This document shows, piece after piece, positions 28,501 to 36,532 of a DNA stretch of 64,000 nucleotides. The position numbers and the translations under genes are program-made. The DNA is from an uncultured Acidobacteriota bacterium. Its GTDB lineage: Bacteria > Acidobacteriota > CAIWXX01. Where the stretch lies: assembly GCA_903916735.1 (NCBI GenBank), contig CAIWXX010000076.1, positions 1 through 64,000 on the forward strand, written 5' to 3'. Numbering within the stretch: position 1 is the first letter of the stretch; every line of letters starts with the position of its first letter. The notes beneath the pieces were generated by a model. The model made no database searches, was not told where the DNA came from, and saw only the letters and a list, made by a program, of their open reading frames with translations.

Positions 28501-30654
28501 CAGGCGAGGTTCGAAAAGTGCGTCGTCGGGCCGGCAGGGCAAAAGCTCCTCGCCTAAGCGCTCTCCGGGAACCGCGGTTGGCTCTGAGGTGCCGGCGAGG
28601 AGCCTCACGACGGCACGCTCGCCTTCCGTCGTGATTCGGCCATGGTGGTAGAGAGAGGCACAGAGTGCATCAGTAAGGAAGCGCAGTGCCGCTACAGGAA
28701 ACGTGCCCGAGCCGCACGCCGGATCGCAAACCTTGAGTGCGAGAATTCCCTCGGGTGCTTTCGGAGTCCACTCGCCAGGCGGGGCCTCACGATTCGGGAT
28801 GCCCTGTGCGGAAGGTGGTGGGTCGTAGGCCAGAGGGCGGAGCGTTCGCTGCACCGTCGGGATGGCGAGTCCCGGACGCGTGTAGAAGGTGCCGGCGCCC
28901 TTGCGGGTTCCACCCCAGCACACGACATACCATTCGCCCGGCAGGATCACCCGGATCACAAGCTGCCGTGCCTTGCGCGAAATGCTTTCTTCATGGGCGA
29001 GTCGTTTTTCAGGCGTCATCTTCCCTTTTGGTTTACGTGACAGTCCACCGACCTGGACAGCACGACGCGCCCAGGTTTCGGCGCGCGTCCGTGTCGTATG
29101 CCGCTCGTCCTCCATGTCTGCTTCGGTTTCTTCCGGTATCTCAGCTTCCGTCTGTTCGGGGACAGACTCATCCTCGCCCGGCTCCTGCTCGACTTCTGGT
29201 TCCTCTTCGACCGTCGACTCGCCCTCTTCGTCCTCCTTGCTGGTGTCCTTCATCTTTTCCAGCAGGCTGGCCAGCGCCCTGTCGTCCATTGCCTCCAGCC
29301 GCGAAAGTGGCAAGGCCGGCTGATTACCGACCGCCAGGAAAATGACGGGATCTCCCGTAGGGGCTGTTTTAAGCTCGAAGTCAAGAAGGCCCTCATAGAG
29401 AATGCCGATATATTCGCTTGAGAGGTCCGAGAAATCGACTGGCACCGGGGACCACGTGCTGGCGCGTCCCTGCCGCAACTTCACCTTTGTGCGGGTCATG
29501 AGCTCCAGCATACGGTGCACGTCTCGGTCCGGCAGAAGCTCTCGATCGAAGCATGCATTCTCGAAAACGGCAAGCGCCCGTGTGAGCGCGTCAGTTGAGG
29601 TTGCGTCGCCTGGAGCGAAAAGCTCGCCACCGTACGCGGGAACAGGCAGCTCCGGATGATGGGATCCATGGTAGACGAGTCTAAAGAGCGCGAGCACACG
29701 CGGCCACGCATTCCATGAGCGGGCAAGACGATGGCCGCCGCGAGCGGCCACCTTCTCCAACTCCTCGAGAAGGCCGGTGAGACCGTAGGCGCCGTGATAA
29801 AGGGTGCTGTCGCGCGGCAGTAGATCACGGGACTCGGCGAAGAGTACTACGACCATCCGCATGACCATGCGGACGGCGGCGCGGTAGATGCAGGCGGGAT
29901 CGACGTCGCTGCACTGTTCCCTGAGCACATCGCCGTGAGCCTGCACGAGCAGTTCGACGGCTTCGCGCACGCGTTCGCCCAGGACGGCTGAAAGCTCGGC
30001 TTGTCCCTTCCGGCTATCGAGAATCGCTTCGAGCAGTGGAGAAAAAACATCCTTCGTGGGCGGCGTCCAGAGCTCGGGCAAAAGCAGAGTTCGCAATGCA
30101 TGCACTTGCGGCGACATCGTACCTTCTTCGAACCACAGTTCCACGTCCCATTCGCACCACGAGTCGAAGTCGAGGCCGGCGAAGCTGAGGCGCCACTGCC
30201 GGCCGTTTGTAAGAACGGCGAGCCGCTCACTCCCCACGCGCAGCCATTGAACAGTCTGGCTTGCGGCCTTTCGGCCACGGCCGATCCCAAGGCGCGTCTC
30301 GGAATCGAAGAAGACAGGAAGAATCGCCCCGTTGATTCCGCGCCAGAGTTGTCGCGGCTTCACCGTCTCACCCGTCACAACGCGTCGGCCCCACTCGGCG
30401 CCCACTTGAGAGCCTCTTTGCCAAGTCCCGTTGGCGCTTGTAAATCCGCAGATTTTCTCAAGTACGAAGCTCACGAAGTCGGGGACACTGGCGGAGTTGT
30501 CGAGAACCATGCTCGCCAGACGCCGCAGCTCATGCTCGCAATAGGCCGGCAACGGTTCCGGAACGTGCATGGCGATTTGGAGCAGGCGAGGAGGATCGAG
30601 CAAGAGACCGCCGTGACGTAGGCGATCCCAGCCGAGCAACGCAGAATCGTTCAT
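25507..30654 (-). CDS. Eco57I-type adenine-N6 methyltransferase of a DISARM-like system
   Basis: A 1715-residue protein with methyltransferase motif I CDPACGSGTF (643-652) and catalytic motif NPPW (956-959), the signature of adenine-N6 methylases of the Eco57I/type IIG kind. About 640 residues precede motif I, including a very acidic segment (about 470-520). About 750 residues follow NPPW and should hold the target-recognition part, as in PglX and DrmMI. I see no PD-(D/E)XK nuclease at the N-terminus, so it is probably a methylase only. In DISARM the methylase marks self DNA. It overlaps the SNF2 helicase by 4 nt (ATGA), so the two are coupled. Confidence 0.9.
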   Translation of the reverse strand: MNDSALLGWDRLRHGGLLLDPPRLLQIAMHVPEPLPAYCEHELRRLASMVLDNSASVPDFVSFVLEKICGFTSANGTWQRGSQVGAEWGRRVVTGETVKPRQLWRGINGAILPVFFDSETRLGIGRGRKAASQTVQWLRVGSERLAVLTNGRQWRLSFAGLDFDSWCEWDVELWFEEGTMSPQVHALRTLLLPELWTPPTKDVFSPLLEAILDSRKGQAELSAVLGERVREAVELLVQAHGDVLREQCSDVDPACIYRAAVRMVMRMVVVLFAESRDLLPRDSTLYHGAYGLTGLLEELEKVAARGGHRLARSWNAWPRVLALFRLVYHGSHHPELPVPAYGGELFAPGDATSTDALTRALAVFENACFDRELLPDRDVHRMLELMTRTKVKLRQGRASTWSPVPVDFSDLSSEYIGILYEGLLDFELKTAPTGDPVIFLAVGNQPALPLSRLEAMDDRALASLLEKMKDTSKEDEEGESTVEEEPEVEQEPGEDESVPEQTEAEIPEETEADMEDERHTTRTRAETWARRAVQVGGLSRKPKGKMTPEKRLAHEESISRKARQLVIRVILPGEWYVVCWGGTRKGAGTFYTRPGLAIPTVQRTLRPLAYDPPPSAQGIPNREAPPGEWTPKAPEGILALKVCDPACGSGTFPVAALRFLTDALCASLYHHGRITTEGERAVVRLLAGTSEPTAVPGERLGEELLPCRPDDALFEPRLKAVLRRHVVERCIYGVDLDPLAVELCRLSLWIETMDRTLPFSFLDHKVKCGNALVGAWFDQFQHYPAMAWKNREGGDKGHTNGVHFQPEARSKAIKAFVKETLTPDLRRFLEGRTLFSEDLLEKAGMVHDNALATLARLHDLPVHDSAERARIYREELLGSTAYHSLKMAMDLWCACWFWPADELQRAPLPTTLATTPEQTRAIAERIATGKRFFHWELEFPDVFRAAGSGFDAILGNPPWETLQPSSKEFFSNIDPLYRSYGKQEALRYQSEYFNQTRIEREWLEYSAGFANDSNWMKFGAAPFGDPNDAENNTDRFAIARGNENERLHSRWRSARGKTKGYASSEHPFRHRGEGKAYTYKLFLEQAHALLRTNGRLGFIVPSGLYSDHGTGGLRQLFLDRCRWEWLFGFENRDKVFEIDSRFKFNPVIIEKGGKTEAIRTAFMRRKLEDWERAEELATLYTRAQVERFSPRSKAILEIQSQRDLEILEKIYANSVLLGDEGPDGWGIKYAQGDFNMTSDSKLFPPRPKWEADGYRPDEYSRWLKGDWRPIAELWSELDVKPLPEGDRRCAQPPYDTLPIPRADIPAGVILSREADAWVREERVEDVALPLYEGRLFSAFDFAAKNWLSGSGLSAQWSPGDSECKFVNPQYLTSERDVRAHTRVVQSAKVSYRNISRNTDTRSVIGTVIMGDPTPHMTSNLVLTNTEKAWALCGVINSFVFDFVARQRLTGTHLDQHLMTDMPLPVARWLRCLQWPVRSLAGCSQRMAHVWIEHHVSVAPTNHVAGWRGDWSRTTHHRLEKIITVDAIATIQFGLSLADLHWVVGGCAWPVLKIRSNMDTRLSARGFWRVDKDKDPELRHTVLTLVAFHDLEEKIRACGGDREKGIEAFLNQNNGEGWMLPETLRLADYGLGHDERAKHPQPVASRLGPRFYDWQLAQPPEESWRECHLHARNLLGESGYRQLLADIEAEKRGEKPGPAKPAIPPNKNERQGRLFE

Positions 30655-33600
30655 TTCACATCTCGCGGAAGACGTACCTCGATTGAGACAGGGAATACTT
30701 GAGCAGGCGCGGACATGGCATGCCGCTTAGGTAGCAAATGCTTCAGGATGCGTTCGCGCTCGCGTTCAAGTTGGGCACGCACTTCTTCGTAGTGGCGTGT
30801 GCGCCGAGCGATTTCCTCCTGCTTCTCCTCAATCGAGCGGTCAATTTCATCCAGTCGCGCTTCCTCGTCGAAGAGGAGTCCCTGCTGACGCTCCGCTTTC
30901 AGATTTACGATCTCGCGCTCGAGCTTGGCGAGAGTATTCTCGGTGATCAGGCTGGATACCTCGCCCTGGCGGCGCCGATAGCGTTCCTCCTCGCGTTTGC
31001 GGGCCTGGATACAGGCGCTTTCGAGCTCGCGTTGAAGTGAGGTGTTGAGCTGTTGGACGTCTTTCACCAGAAACCGCTTCAACTCCGGCATGACCTCATC
31101 GAGTAGTTCGCAGGCGTGTGTGTGGATGACGGGGTCGTGGGTGACGAGAGCGCCCCGCAATCCAGCAGCAGGACTATGCGGAAGTGGCCGGCCGAGCGCA
31201 CATTTCTGGATTGGAAACACCAATGTGTGCACCCAATGATGAAATGTCTCTCGCAAGTCATTCACGGCGAGCTCCTCGACACTGAGCAAAATAAGGGCGT
31301 CGACGCCGGGCGGGACATCACCGAGACGCACGGTCCAGCGCGATACCTCCTCACCGCTGCCCGGGAAGCGTCGCCGCGCGAGCGCGGAAAGCGCCCGTTG
31401 CAGCATCGGATGGGAAAGGTGCATGAGTAACACGTCTGGGCGAGGAGAGAAGATGCGCCTGCCGCCTATATCATCGATGAACGACTCAGGGCTAAAAGCG
31501 AGACGAGCGACGGGGCCGCGGACGCCGCGGCTGGTGTTGCGCCGAAGTGAATCGTCGATGACCTCGCTCCAACCGGGAAGCGCAGGATTCAGGATCTTCC
31601 ATGTATGAGCGGCCGCTGAAGAATCGACGAGCTGTGGGCGACCGGCATGGACCGCCATTCCGGCTTCGAGGGTGTCGCGCAGGGAGGCTGGATCGAGGTC
31701 CAACTCGGCTGCAAGCGCATCCAGTTGATCACTGCCGGCGCGTCCATCGGCGCCGCTCGCCGTCATGTCATCAGCCTCGATCGCGGCGCGGCCACGCGCG
31801 GCGGCTACTCGTGCATCGAGATCGGCCTTTACCACTGCCAGGCTTTCACCCTCCACCAACCGACGGTGGGCGGCCTCGTCGAACAGTTCGTTGGCGGAGC
31901 CAAGGTCCTCACGGATTTCATCGGCTTTGCGGATCACATGAGCCAAGAAATCGAGGTCCTGGTCCTGAGCTGCAACAAAGTGATAGACCGTGACGTCACG
32001 GGCTTGGCCGTGGCGGTCTAGGCGTCCGTTGCGCTGTTCGAGCTTTGAAGGGTTCCACGGGCAATCGAAGTGCAGCAGGTAGCGGGCGGTTTTCTGGAGG
32101 TTCAGGCCTTCGCTGGCGGCGTCCGTCGCAAGCAGGATGCGCACGGGGTTGGCCGGGTCATTGAATGCCTGCTTCACCAGGTCGCGTTCAATCTCGTCCA
32201 TGCCGCCGAAGAGTGTGAGGATGCGATCGGGCTCGAAGCGTTCGCGCAGGCGGCGGATGAGATAATCAAGAGTCGTTTTGTATTCGGTGAAGACGACGAG
32301 ACGTTCATCGTCACGCCACTTGCCATGAGAACAGATGAGCCTGTCGATCAAGGCGAGCAACGCATCGAACCGCGCGTCGGTTGATGGGTTCTGGGAGGGG
32401 AGATCGTCACGTGAGAGGTCCAACCGCAGGCCGGCAATCGCCTCTTCGATGCTGGAGATCTCACTCCTGATGTCCTGCGCGATGGGCTTCAACCAAGCGC
32501 CAACCACACTGGAGGCCGTGGCTTCCCGCGACTGTGCTTCGCGATCATCCGCCGTCTCGCGTTCGAGATTTCGTCGCACGGCGTCGACGGCCGACTCGTC
32601 GGCTGAGGGCTCCTCCGTGAGTCCTGTCTTACACCGGCGCCACGATTCGGCGAAGGCGAGCGGACAACTCAGCAGACGCTTGCCAAGGATCTCGATGGCG
32701 AAGTTGCCGGCACGCCGGCGGTTCTTTCCACTGCCGGCGAACAGCTTTCGAATTCCTGTACGAAGAGCGTCGAAAGCGGAGCTTACAGCAATCTCTTGGG
32801 GCGAAAGCTGGAGGAGGAGTGCCTGGGGACGATGGCGGGTGCAGAACTTGGGTGGACTCGTGCGTGCATTGATATCGCGTTTCAGGCGTCGCAGCACGAC
32901 CTGCTGAATGCGGTCCTTCTCTGCGGGCCTGATAGCATCGGTTTGACTGAAGCGTACAGGGTCGAGGATTTCGAGCAACCCGGTGAAACAGCGCGTGTGG
33001 CCATTGTGTGGCGTCGCGCTCAAGAATAGTCGGTGCTCGAATTGAGGTGTGACCAGGCGAAGCATCCGGCAGAGGTCACTATCATCACCGAACGCTGAAG
33101 GCATCAGGTTGTGGCACTCGTCCACGATGAGGAGATCCCACGGCAGGTGCGGAGATCCTTCAGGGGTGCGGCAGGCCGCGAGGAACTGCTCAAGGACATC
33201 GTCCTGACGGAGATAGTGGTACGACGCGATGATTCGGCTGAAGGAGCGCCAAGGATTGGCGTCCATCCCGAGGCGACGATGCAGAGATTGGGTCTCGGCT
33301 CGATCCACAAGGTCGAAACGCAGCGAGAACTTCTCCCATAGTTCGTCGCGCTGCCATTGGAGCCGAAGTGAAGCAGGCGTCAGGATGAGCACGCGCTGGA
33401 TACGCCGTCGCAGCAAGAGTTCGGTGAGAATCAGCCCCGCTTCGATTGTCTTGCCGAGGCCGACGTCGTCAGCGATGAGCAGGTTGATCCGCGGCATCCG
33501 TAGTGCCTTGAGAAGTGGTACGAGCTGGAAATCTTCGATCTGAAGCGCGCCGTGGAATGGGCTCGATATTGGCAGGCGATCGAGCGGCCCTTCACCGTCG

Positions 33601-33911
33601 GGGTCCAGGAAAGGCATTCCCGCAGTCCAACGGGCCGCGCGAAGTAGCGCGTCAAAGTCCTCGGTAGGCATAGGAGCACCGCGGGTTGCGTCGGGCAAGG
33701 CGGTCGGTTCGAGCAGAGTCCGGCGTGGTTCCAGTTCCCAGAGAAGCCGTTCTTCCTCAGGGAGCTGGTCGTCTTTGTACTGGATATGAACAAGGTGCAA
33801 CCGACCACTGTCGCCATCAAACGGCTCAACCCCTGAGATGATGCCGCGGCGGTTGCGGACTGTCGCGAACATCCCGGGACGAGGCACTGGATTGCAGTGA
33901 GCAGTATTCAT
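30651..33911 (-). CDS. drmD: DrmD-like SNF2-family helicase
   Basis: A 1086-residue SNF2/HepA-like ATPase. Walker A is DDVGLGKT (148-155), the Walker B box is DECH (264-267), motif III is SATPHNGH, and the C-terminal helicase lobe has ATDAASEGLNLQ and QRNGRLDRHGQ. The last 130 residues form a charged coiled coil ('KREEERYRRRQGEVSS', 'EARLDEIDRSIEEKQEEI'). The pattern and length match the SNF2 component of class 1 DISARM. It lies 57 nt after the 59-aa gene and overlaps the methylase by 4 nt. In such systems the helicase is thought to act on incoming DNA. It is intact, unlike its DUF3883 relative at 15.2-16.0 kb. Confidence 0.9.
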   Translation of the reverse strand: MNTAHCNPVPRPGMFATVRNRRGIISGVEPFDGDSGRLHLVHIQYKDDQLPEEERLLWELEPRRTLLEPTALPDATRGAPMPTEDFDALLRAARWTAGMPFLDPDGEGPLDRLPISSPFHGALQIEDFQLVPLLKALRMPRINLLIADDVGLGKTIEAGLILTELLLRRRIQRVLILTPASLRLQWQRDELWEKFSLRFDLVDRAETQSLHRRLGMDANPWRSFSRIIASYHYLRQDDVLEQFLAACRTPEGSPHLPWDLLIVDECHNLMPSAFGDDSDLCRMLRLVTPQFEHRLFLSATPHNGHTRCFTGLLEILDPVRFSQTDAIRPAEKDRIQQVVLRRLKRDINARTSPPKFCTRHRPQALLLQLSPQEIAVSSAFDALRTGIRKLFAGSGKNRRRAGNFAIEILGKRLLSCPLAFAESWRRCKTGLTEEPSADESAVDAVRRNLERETADDREAQSREATASSVVGAWLKPIAQDIRSEISSIEEAIAGLRLDLSRDDLPSQNPSTDARFDALLALIDRLICSHGKWRDDERLVVFTEYKTTLDYLIRRLRERFEPDRILTLFGGMDEIERDLVKQAFNDPANPVRILLATDAASEGLNLQKTARYLLHFDCPWNPSKLEQRNGRLDRHGQARDVTVYHFVAAQDQDLDFLAHVIRKADEIREDLGSANELFDEAAHRRLVEGESLAVVKADLDARVAAARGRAAIEADDMTASGADGRAGSDQLDALAAELDLDPASLRDTLEAGMAVHAGRPQLVDSSAAAHTWKILNPALPGWSEVIDDSLRRNTSRGVRGPVARLAFSPESFIDDIGGRRIFSPRPDVLLMHLSHPMLQRALSALARRRFPGSGEEVSRWTVRLGDVPPGVDALILLSVEELAVNDLRETFHHWVHTLVFPIQKCALGRPLPHSPAAGLRGALVTHDPVIHTHACELLDEVMPELKRFLVKDVQQLNTSLQRELESACIQARKREEERYRRRQGEVSSLITENTLAKLEREIVNLKAERQQGLLFDEEARLDEIDRSIEEKQEEIARRTRHYEEVRAQLERERERILKHLLPKRHAMSAPAQVFPVSIEVRLPRDVK

Positions 33912-33968
33912 TTTATCCGGATCGGCCGTACACGTTTACTTTCAGATAGGTTGTCCATGATGAGAGCT

Positions 33969-34148
33969 TCAGGGTTTCTTGCGATAAATGTTCAGTCCGA
34001 TTTTCTCGTCACGATCGGGGATGGACACGTAGCCTTCGGTAGACGCGATTATGATCGTCTTGCCCGATGATGACGGGCCGAACTCCTTGGTCAAGCCCAC
34101 CTTGATGGTCAAGATGTAATCCTCGGCCTTCATTTTCACGTTCTTCAT
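33969..34148 (-). CDS. 59-aa conserved small protein, copy 2, first gene of the defence operon
   Basis: A 59-residue frame with ATG at 34148 behind GGAG (8-nt spacing). It contains 'LTKEFGPSSSGKTIIIA' and 'GLNIYRKKP', and 48 of 59 residues equal those of copy 1 at 15993-16172. It is the first gene of the leftward operon, 57 nt before the DrmD-like helicase. The central block and C-terminus are best conserved; differences cluster near residues 5-18. There is no helix-turn-helix or zinc motif, and it looks like a small beta-sheet protein. It is too short for many gene finders and may be overlooked in related islands. Confidence 0.82.
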   Translation of the reverse strand: MKNVKMKAEDYILTIKVGLTKEFGPSSSGKTIIIASTEGYVSIPDRDEKIGLNIYRKKP

Positions 34149-34435
34149 GCAGGTTCTCCGTAGTTCTATCGCCTCAATTAACTAGTCGATCTGAAATCAC
34201 CTGATGTGCATTTTGCGTCAGAAGTATTGTTGAAGGCAAATCATTCGGAGTTGCAGTGGTTATGATCCCCACCCGTTGAGGAGTACCATGCCCCCTATGC
34301 CATGCCTCGCTGCACGGATTGAGGAGTGTGTTTATTAAAAGAAGCCATCGATCTATTTTATATAAAGTTGTGGTATGCTTGCGAAATCGCATTAATGCGA
34401 AAACGCACATATGCGATTTTGCGAAAGAGGAAATA
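34149..34435. promoter_or_regulatory. Divergent control region between the defence operon and parA
   Basis: No gene is visible. The part next to the 59-aa gene (34149-34245) resembles 16173-16265 ahead of copy 1. Shared blocks are TGAAATCACCT and GTGCATTTTGCG (read on the plus strand), so a promoter or leader was duplicated together with the gene. The part next to parA is AT-rich (ATTTTATATAAAGTTG) and runs into the repeated GCGA/TCGC motifs at 34379-34425. Confidence 0.5.
34379..34425. repeat. Palindromic GCGAAA/CGCAT motif block at the parA start
   Basis: AAATCGCAT (34384-34392) and ATGCGATTT (34411-34419) are inverted repeats. Between and around them lie more GCGAAA and CGCA units, including CGCATTAATGCGAAAACGCA (34388-34407). 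It ends about 10 nt before the GTG start of parA. Such blocks are typical operators or centromere (parS-like) sites bound by ribbon-helix-helix partition proteins. Confidence 0.6.
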
Positions 34436-35207
34436 GTGGGACAGATTCTGGCATTCGCTATGCAAAAAGGGGGTGTTGACAGGACGACGACAGTTTTGAA
34501 CCTGGGCGTCGCGCTGGCCACAGGTGGTGCGAAGGTTCTTCTACTCGACATCGACCCACAATCGAATCTGACACGGGGATTGGGGATCGATCCCGATGAG
34601 GTTGAATTCGCCATTTACGAGGTTCTTCTCAATCCAGAAAAAGGCATCGAGTTTGCGATACAAAGCTTACGTGGGGAAGGCTAAAGTTGATTTGGTTCCA
34701 TCGACACTGAATTTGGCTGGTGCCGAAATGGAACTTGCAGGGAAGGTTGGCCGTGAAATGCTGCTTCGCGAGGCGATCGCTCCGGTATGCCGAAAATATG
34801 ATTTCATTCTGATTGATCCACTGCCTTCACTTGGCCTGTTCACCTTGAACGCGCTCGCCGCGGCTGACTCGGTCGTTGTGCCGCTTCAGACGCGTGCATA
34901 CGCGTTCAAGGCGATGCCCAAACTGGAAGCGACGATCAACCTGGTTCGGAAGCTCAATCCCGGTCTTTCCATTGGCGGCATCGTGTGTACTCTTTCAGAT
35001 CGTCGTACGAATTTCAGCCAGGTCGTTGAACAACAGATTCGGACAAAGTATGAGGATCTTGTTTTCCAGACGGTTATCCTTATGAGTGTCAAACTGGCCA
35101 AATCACCGGCATCTGGAACGCCGATATCAATATACGCACCCGACAGCGCGGGTGATAAAGCGTATGCGGCCCTTGCGGAAGAAGTGGAGGGACATTATGG
35201 TAGATAA
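34436..35207 (+). pseudogene. Broken ParA-type partition ATPase
   Basis: The frame starts at a GTG (34436) behind AGAGGA. It reads GQILAFAMQKGGVDRTTT and LLLDIDPQSNLTRGLG, the ParA deviant Walker A region and the DxDPQ motif. The Walker A of ParA is normally KGGxGKTT; here it is KGGVDRTT, so the essential lysine has become arginine and its glycine aspartate. Near 34655-34690 the frame shifts by one base: 'FAIQSLRGEG' then stop, while the rest ('KVDLVPSTLNLAGAEMELAG', 'FILIDPLPSLGLFTLNAL') is in another frame to 35207. Both changes would abolish function. Confidence 0.85.
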
Positions 35208-35607
35208 GGATAAGCTGGCTAACTTGCTCAATGGAGGCACTATTCGGCGTGGTCAGGGCGTACGTCTTTCAACTGACGTCGGTCCGGAAGGCGGCACGTC
35301 GCAACTCGTTAGCTCAAACACAGCGGCTGGGGCGATAGGCCTCGATACTACGATTTCACAAAAACGCGAAAATACGAAATCGCATTCTCGCAATAGTGCG
35401 AATTCACACAAACGCATTATTGCGAAAACGCATAAAAACGGAACTACAATTTCGCAGAATCATCCACTTAAGAGGGTGAACCGCGGATACATGCTACGGG
35501 AAGACTTGATAAGGGAGCTCAAGATGATTGCCGCTAGGGATGGCCGGAATCTGTACGAAGTTATGGAAGAAGCCCTTGAGAAATATTTGAAAGCGCAGAC
35601 CCAATGA
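35197..35607 (+). CDS. Ribbon-helix-helix partition-type DNA-binding protein
   Basis: A 136-residue protein; the ATG at 35197 has GGAGGG upstream and overlaps the parA stop. The C-terminal 40 residues, 'YMLREDLIRELKMIAARDG' then 'NLYEVMEEALEKYLKA', fit a ribbon-helix-helix fold, as in small ParB/ParG-like partners of ParA. The middle is an odd Ser/Lys/Thr-rich stretch in which TTISQ occurs twice; it is encoded by the repeated GCGAAA/CGCAT DNA motifs, so the gene seems to carry binding sites inside itself. The frame is intact although its ParA partner is not. Confidence 0.72.
   Translation: MVDKDKLANLLNGGTIRRGQGVRLSTDVGPEGGTSQLVSSNTAAGAIGLDTTISQKRENTKSHSRNSANSHKRIIAKTHKNGTTISQNHPLKRVNRGYMLREDLIRELKMIAARDGRNLYEVMEEALEKYLKAQTQ
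35360..35460. repeat. Iteron-like motifs inside the ribbon-helix-helix gene
   Basis: CGCATTATTGCGAAAACGCA (35413-35432) differs from the parA promoter 20-mer (34388-34407) at a single base. Around it are further units: AACGCGAAAATACGAAATCG, CTCGCAATAGTGCGAA and AATTTCGCAG. The same DNA words occur in two places of one partition locus, which suggests a centromere or long-range operator. Confidence 0.65.
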
Positions 35608-36416
35608 AGCTCAGCCTTGAACGTCCCATCGCTTTCCTGGATATCGAGGCCACCGGCGTCATCGTCGGGAAGGATCGCATCATCGATTTGGCCATGATCA
35701 AAGTTCACCCGGATGGCCAGGAAGAGAAGCACTACTGGCGAGTGAATCCGGAAATGCCCATCTCTCTGGAAGCCACCGCCGTCCACGGCATTACGGACAA
35801 GGACGTTCAGGGTAAGCCTGCGTTCAGGGACGTCGCCAAAGAGATCGCTATGGTCCTAAAAGACTGCGATCTGGGCGGCTTCGGGATCGTTCGATTCGAT
35901 GTGCCGATGCTCTCGGCTGAATTCATCCGCGCCGGCGTCGAGTTCCCGGTGAAGGAAAAACGACTTGTTGATGCCTTGGTGATTTTCCATCAGAAGGAAC
36001 GGCGGGATCTGCGAGCTGCTGTGAAGTTCTATCTCAGGAAGGATTTCACCAATGCACATGATGCTATGGCAGACACAGATGCCTCGTTGAGGGTGTTCCA
36101 GGCGCAGCTCGATCGTTACCCTGACCTGCCATTCGATGTCGATGGCATCGACCTGCTCTGCAATCCGCGAGATCCCAATTGGATTGATCAAGCTGGCAAG
36201 CTCGTGTGGGTAGGGGAGGACGCAGCAATCAACTTCGGGAAGTACACAGGAAACCCCCTCCGAGAACTCATCAGAGATGATCCCGGTTATCTTGACTGGA
36301 TCCTAAAAAAGGATTTCCCGGAAGACATCAAATCAGTAGTACGGGATGCCCGGGCTGGCAGGTTCCTCACCCGGCCGTCCTCCAACAACTCCAATGATGA
36401 TGAGCTGCCGTTTTAA
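35604..36416 (+). CDS. DnaQ-like 3'-5' exonuclease with DUF3820 domain
   Basis: A 270-residue protein overlapping the preceding gene by 4 nt (ATGA). The N-terminal 170 residues are a DEDDh exonuclease: D13 and E15 in FLDIEATG, a middle aspartate in GFGIVRFDVPML, and H and D in HDAMADTDA. The C-terminal 70 residues ('AINFGKYTGNPLRELI', 'GYLDWILKKDFPEDIKS') are a DUF3820 domain, also found as a broken copy at 17129-17521. It probably trims DNA or RNA 3' ends. It is co-transcribed with the partition genes of the element. The same frame stays open for 37 codons after the stop, without a start. Confidence 0.88.
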   Translation: MKLSLERPIAFLDIEATGVIVGKDRIIDLAMIKVHPDGQEEKHYWRVNPEMPISLEATAVHGITDKDVQGKPAFRDVAKEIAMVLKDCDLGGFGIVRFDVPMLSAEFIRAGVEFPVKEKRLVDALVIFHQKERRDLRAAVKFYLRKDFTNAHDAMADTDASLRVFQAQLDRYPDLPFDVDGIDLLCNPRDPNWIDQAGKLVWVGEDAAINFGKYTGNPLRELIRDDPGYLDWILKKDFPEDIKSVVRDARAGRFLTRPSSNNSNDDELPF

Positions 36417-36532
36417 GTAAAGGATCATGGGGCACGAGCTGTTTTTCTTGAGATCCGGGCTGAGAGCCAAGCTGACGCGGAGGGTGCTGTCCGCGACCTT
36501 AAAGAGGCTTTCGGGAGGCGAATCGAGAGAAC

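Noticed and set aside
36417-36532. 37-codon open stretch after the exonuclease ('VFLEIRAESQADAEGAVRD')
   Set aside because: Protein-like, but it has no start codon and could be a remnant; not enough for a gene call.
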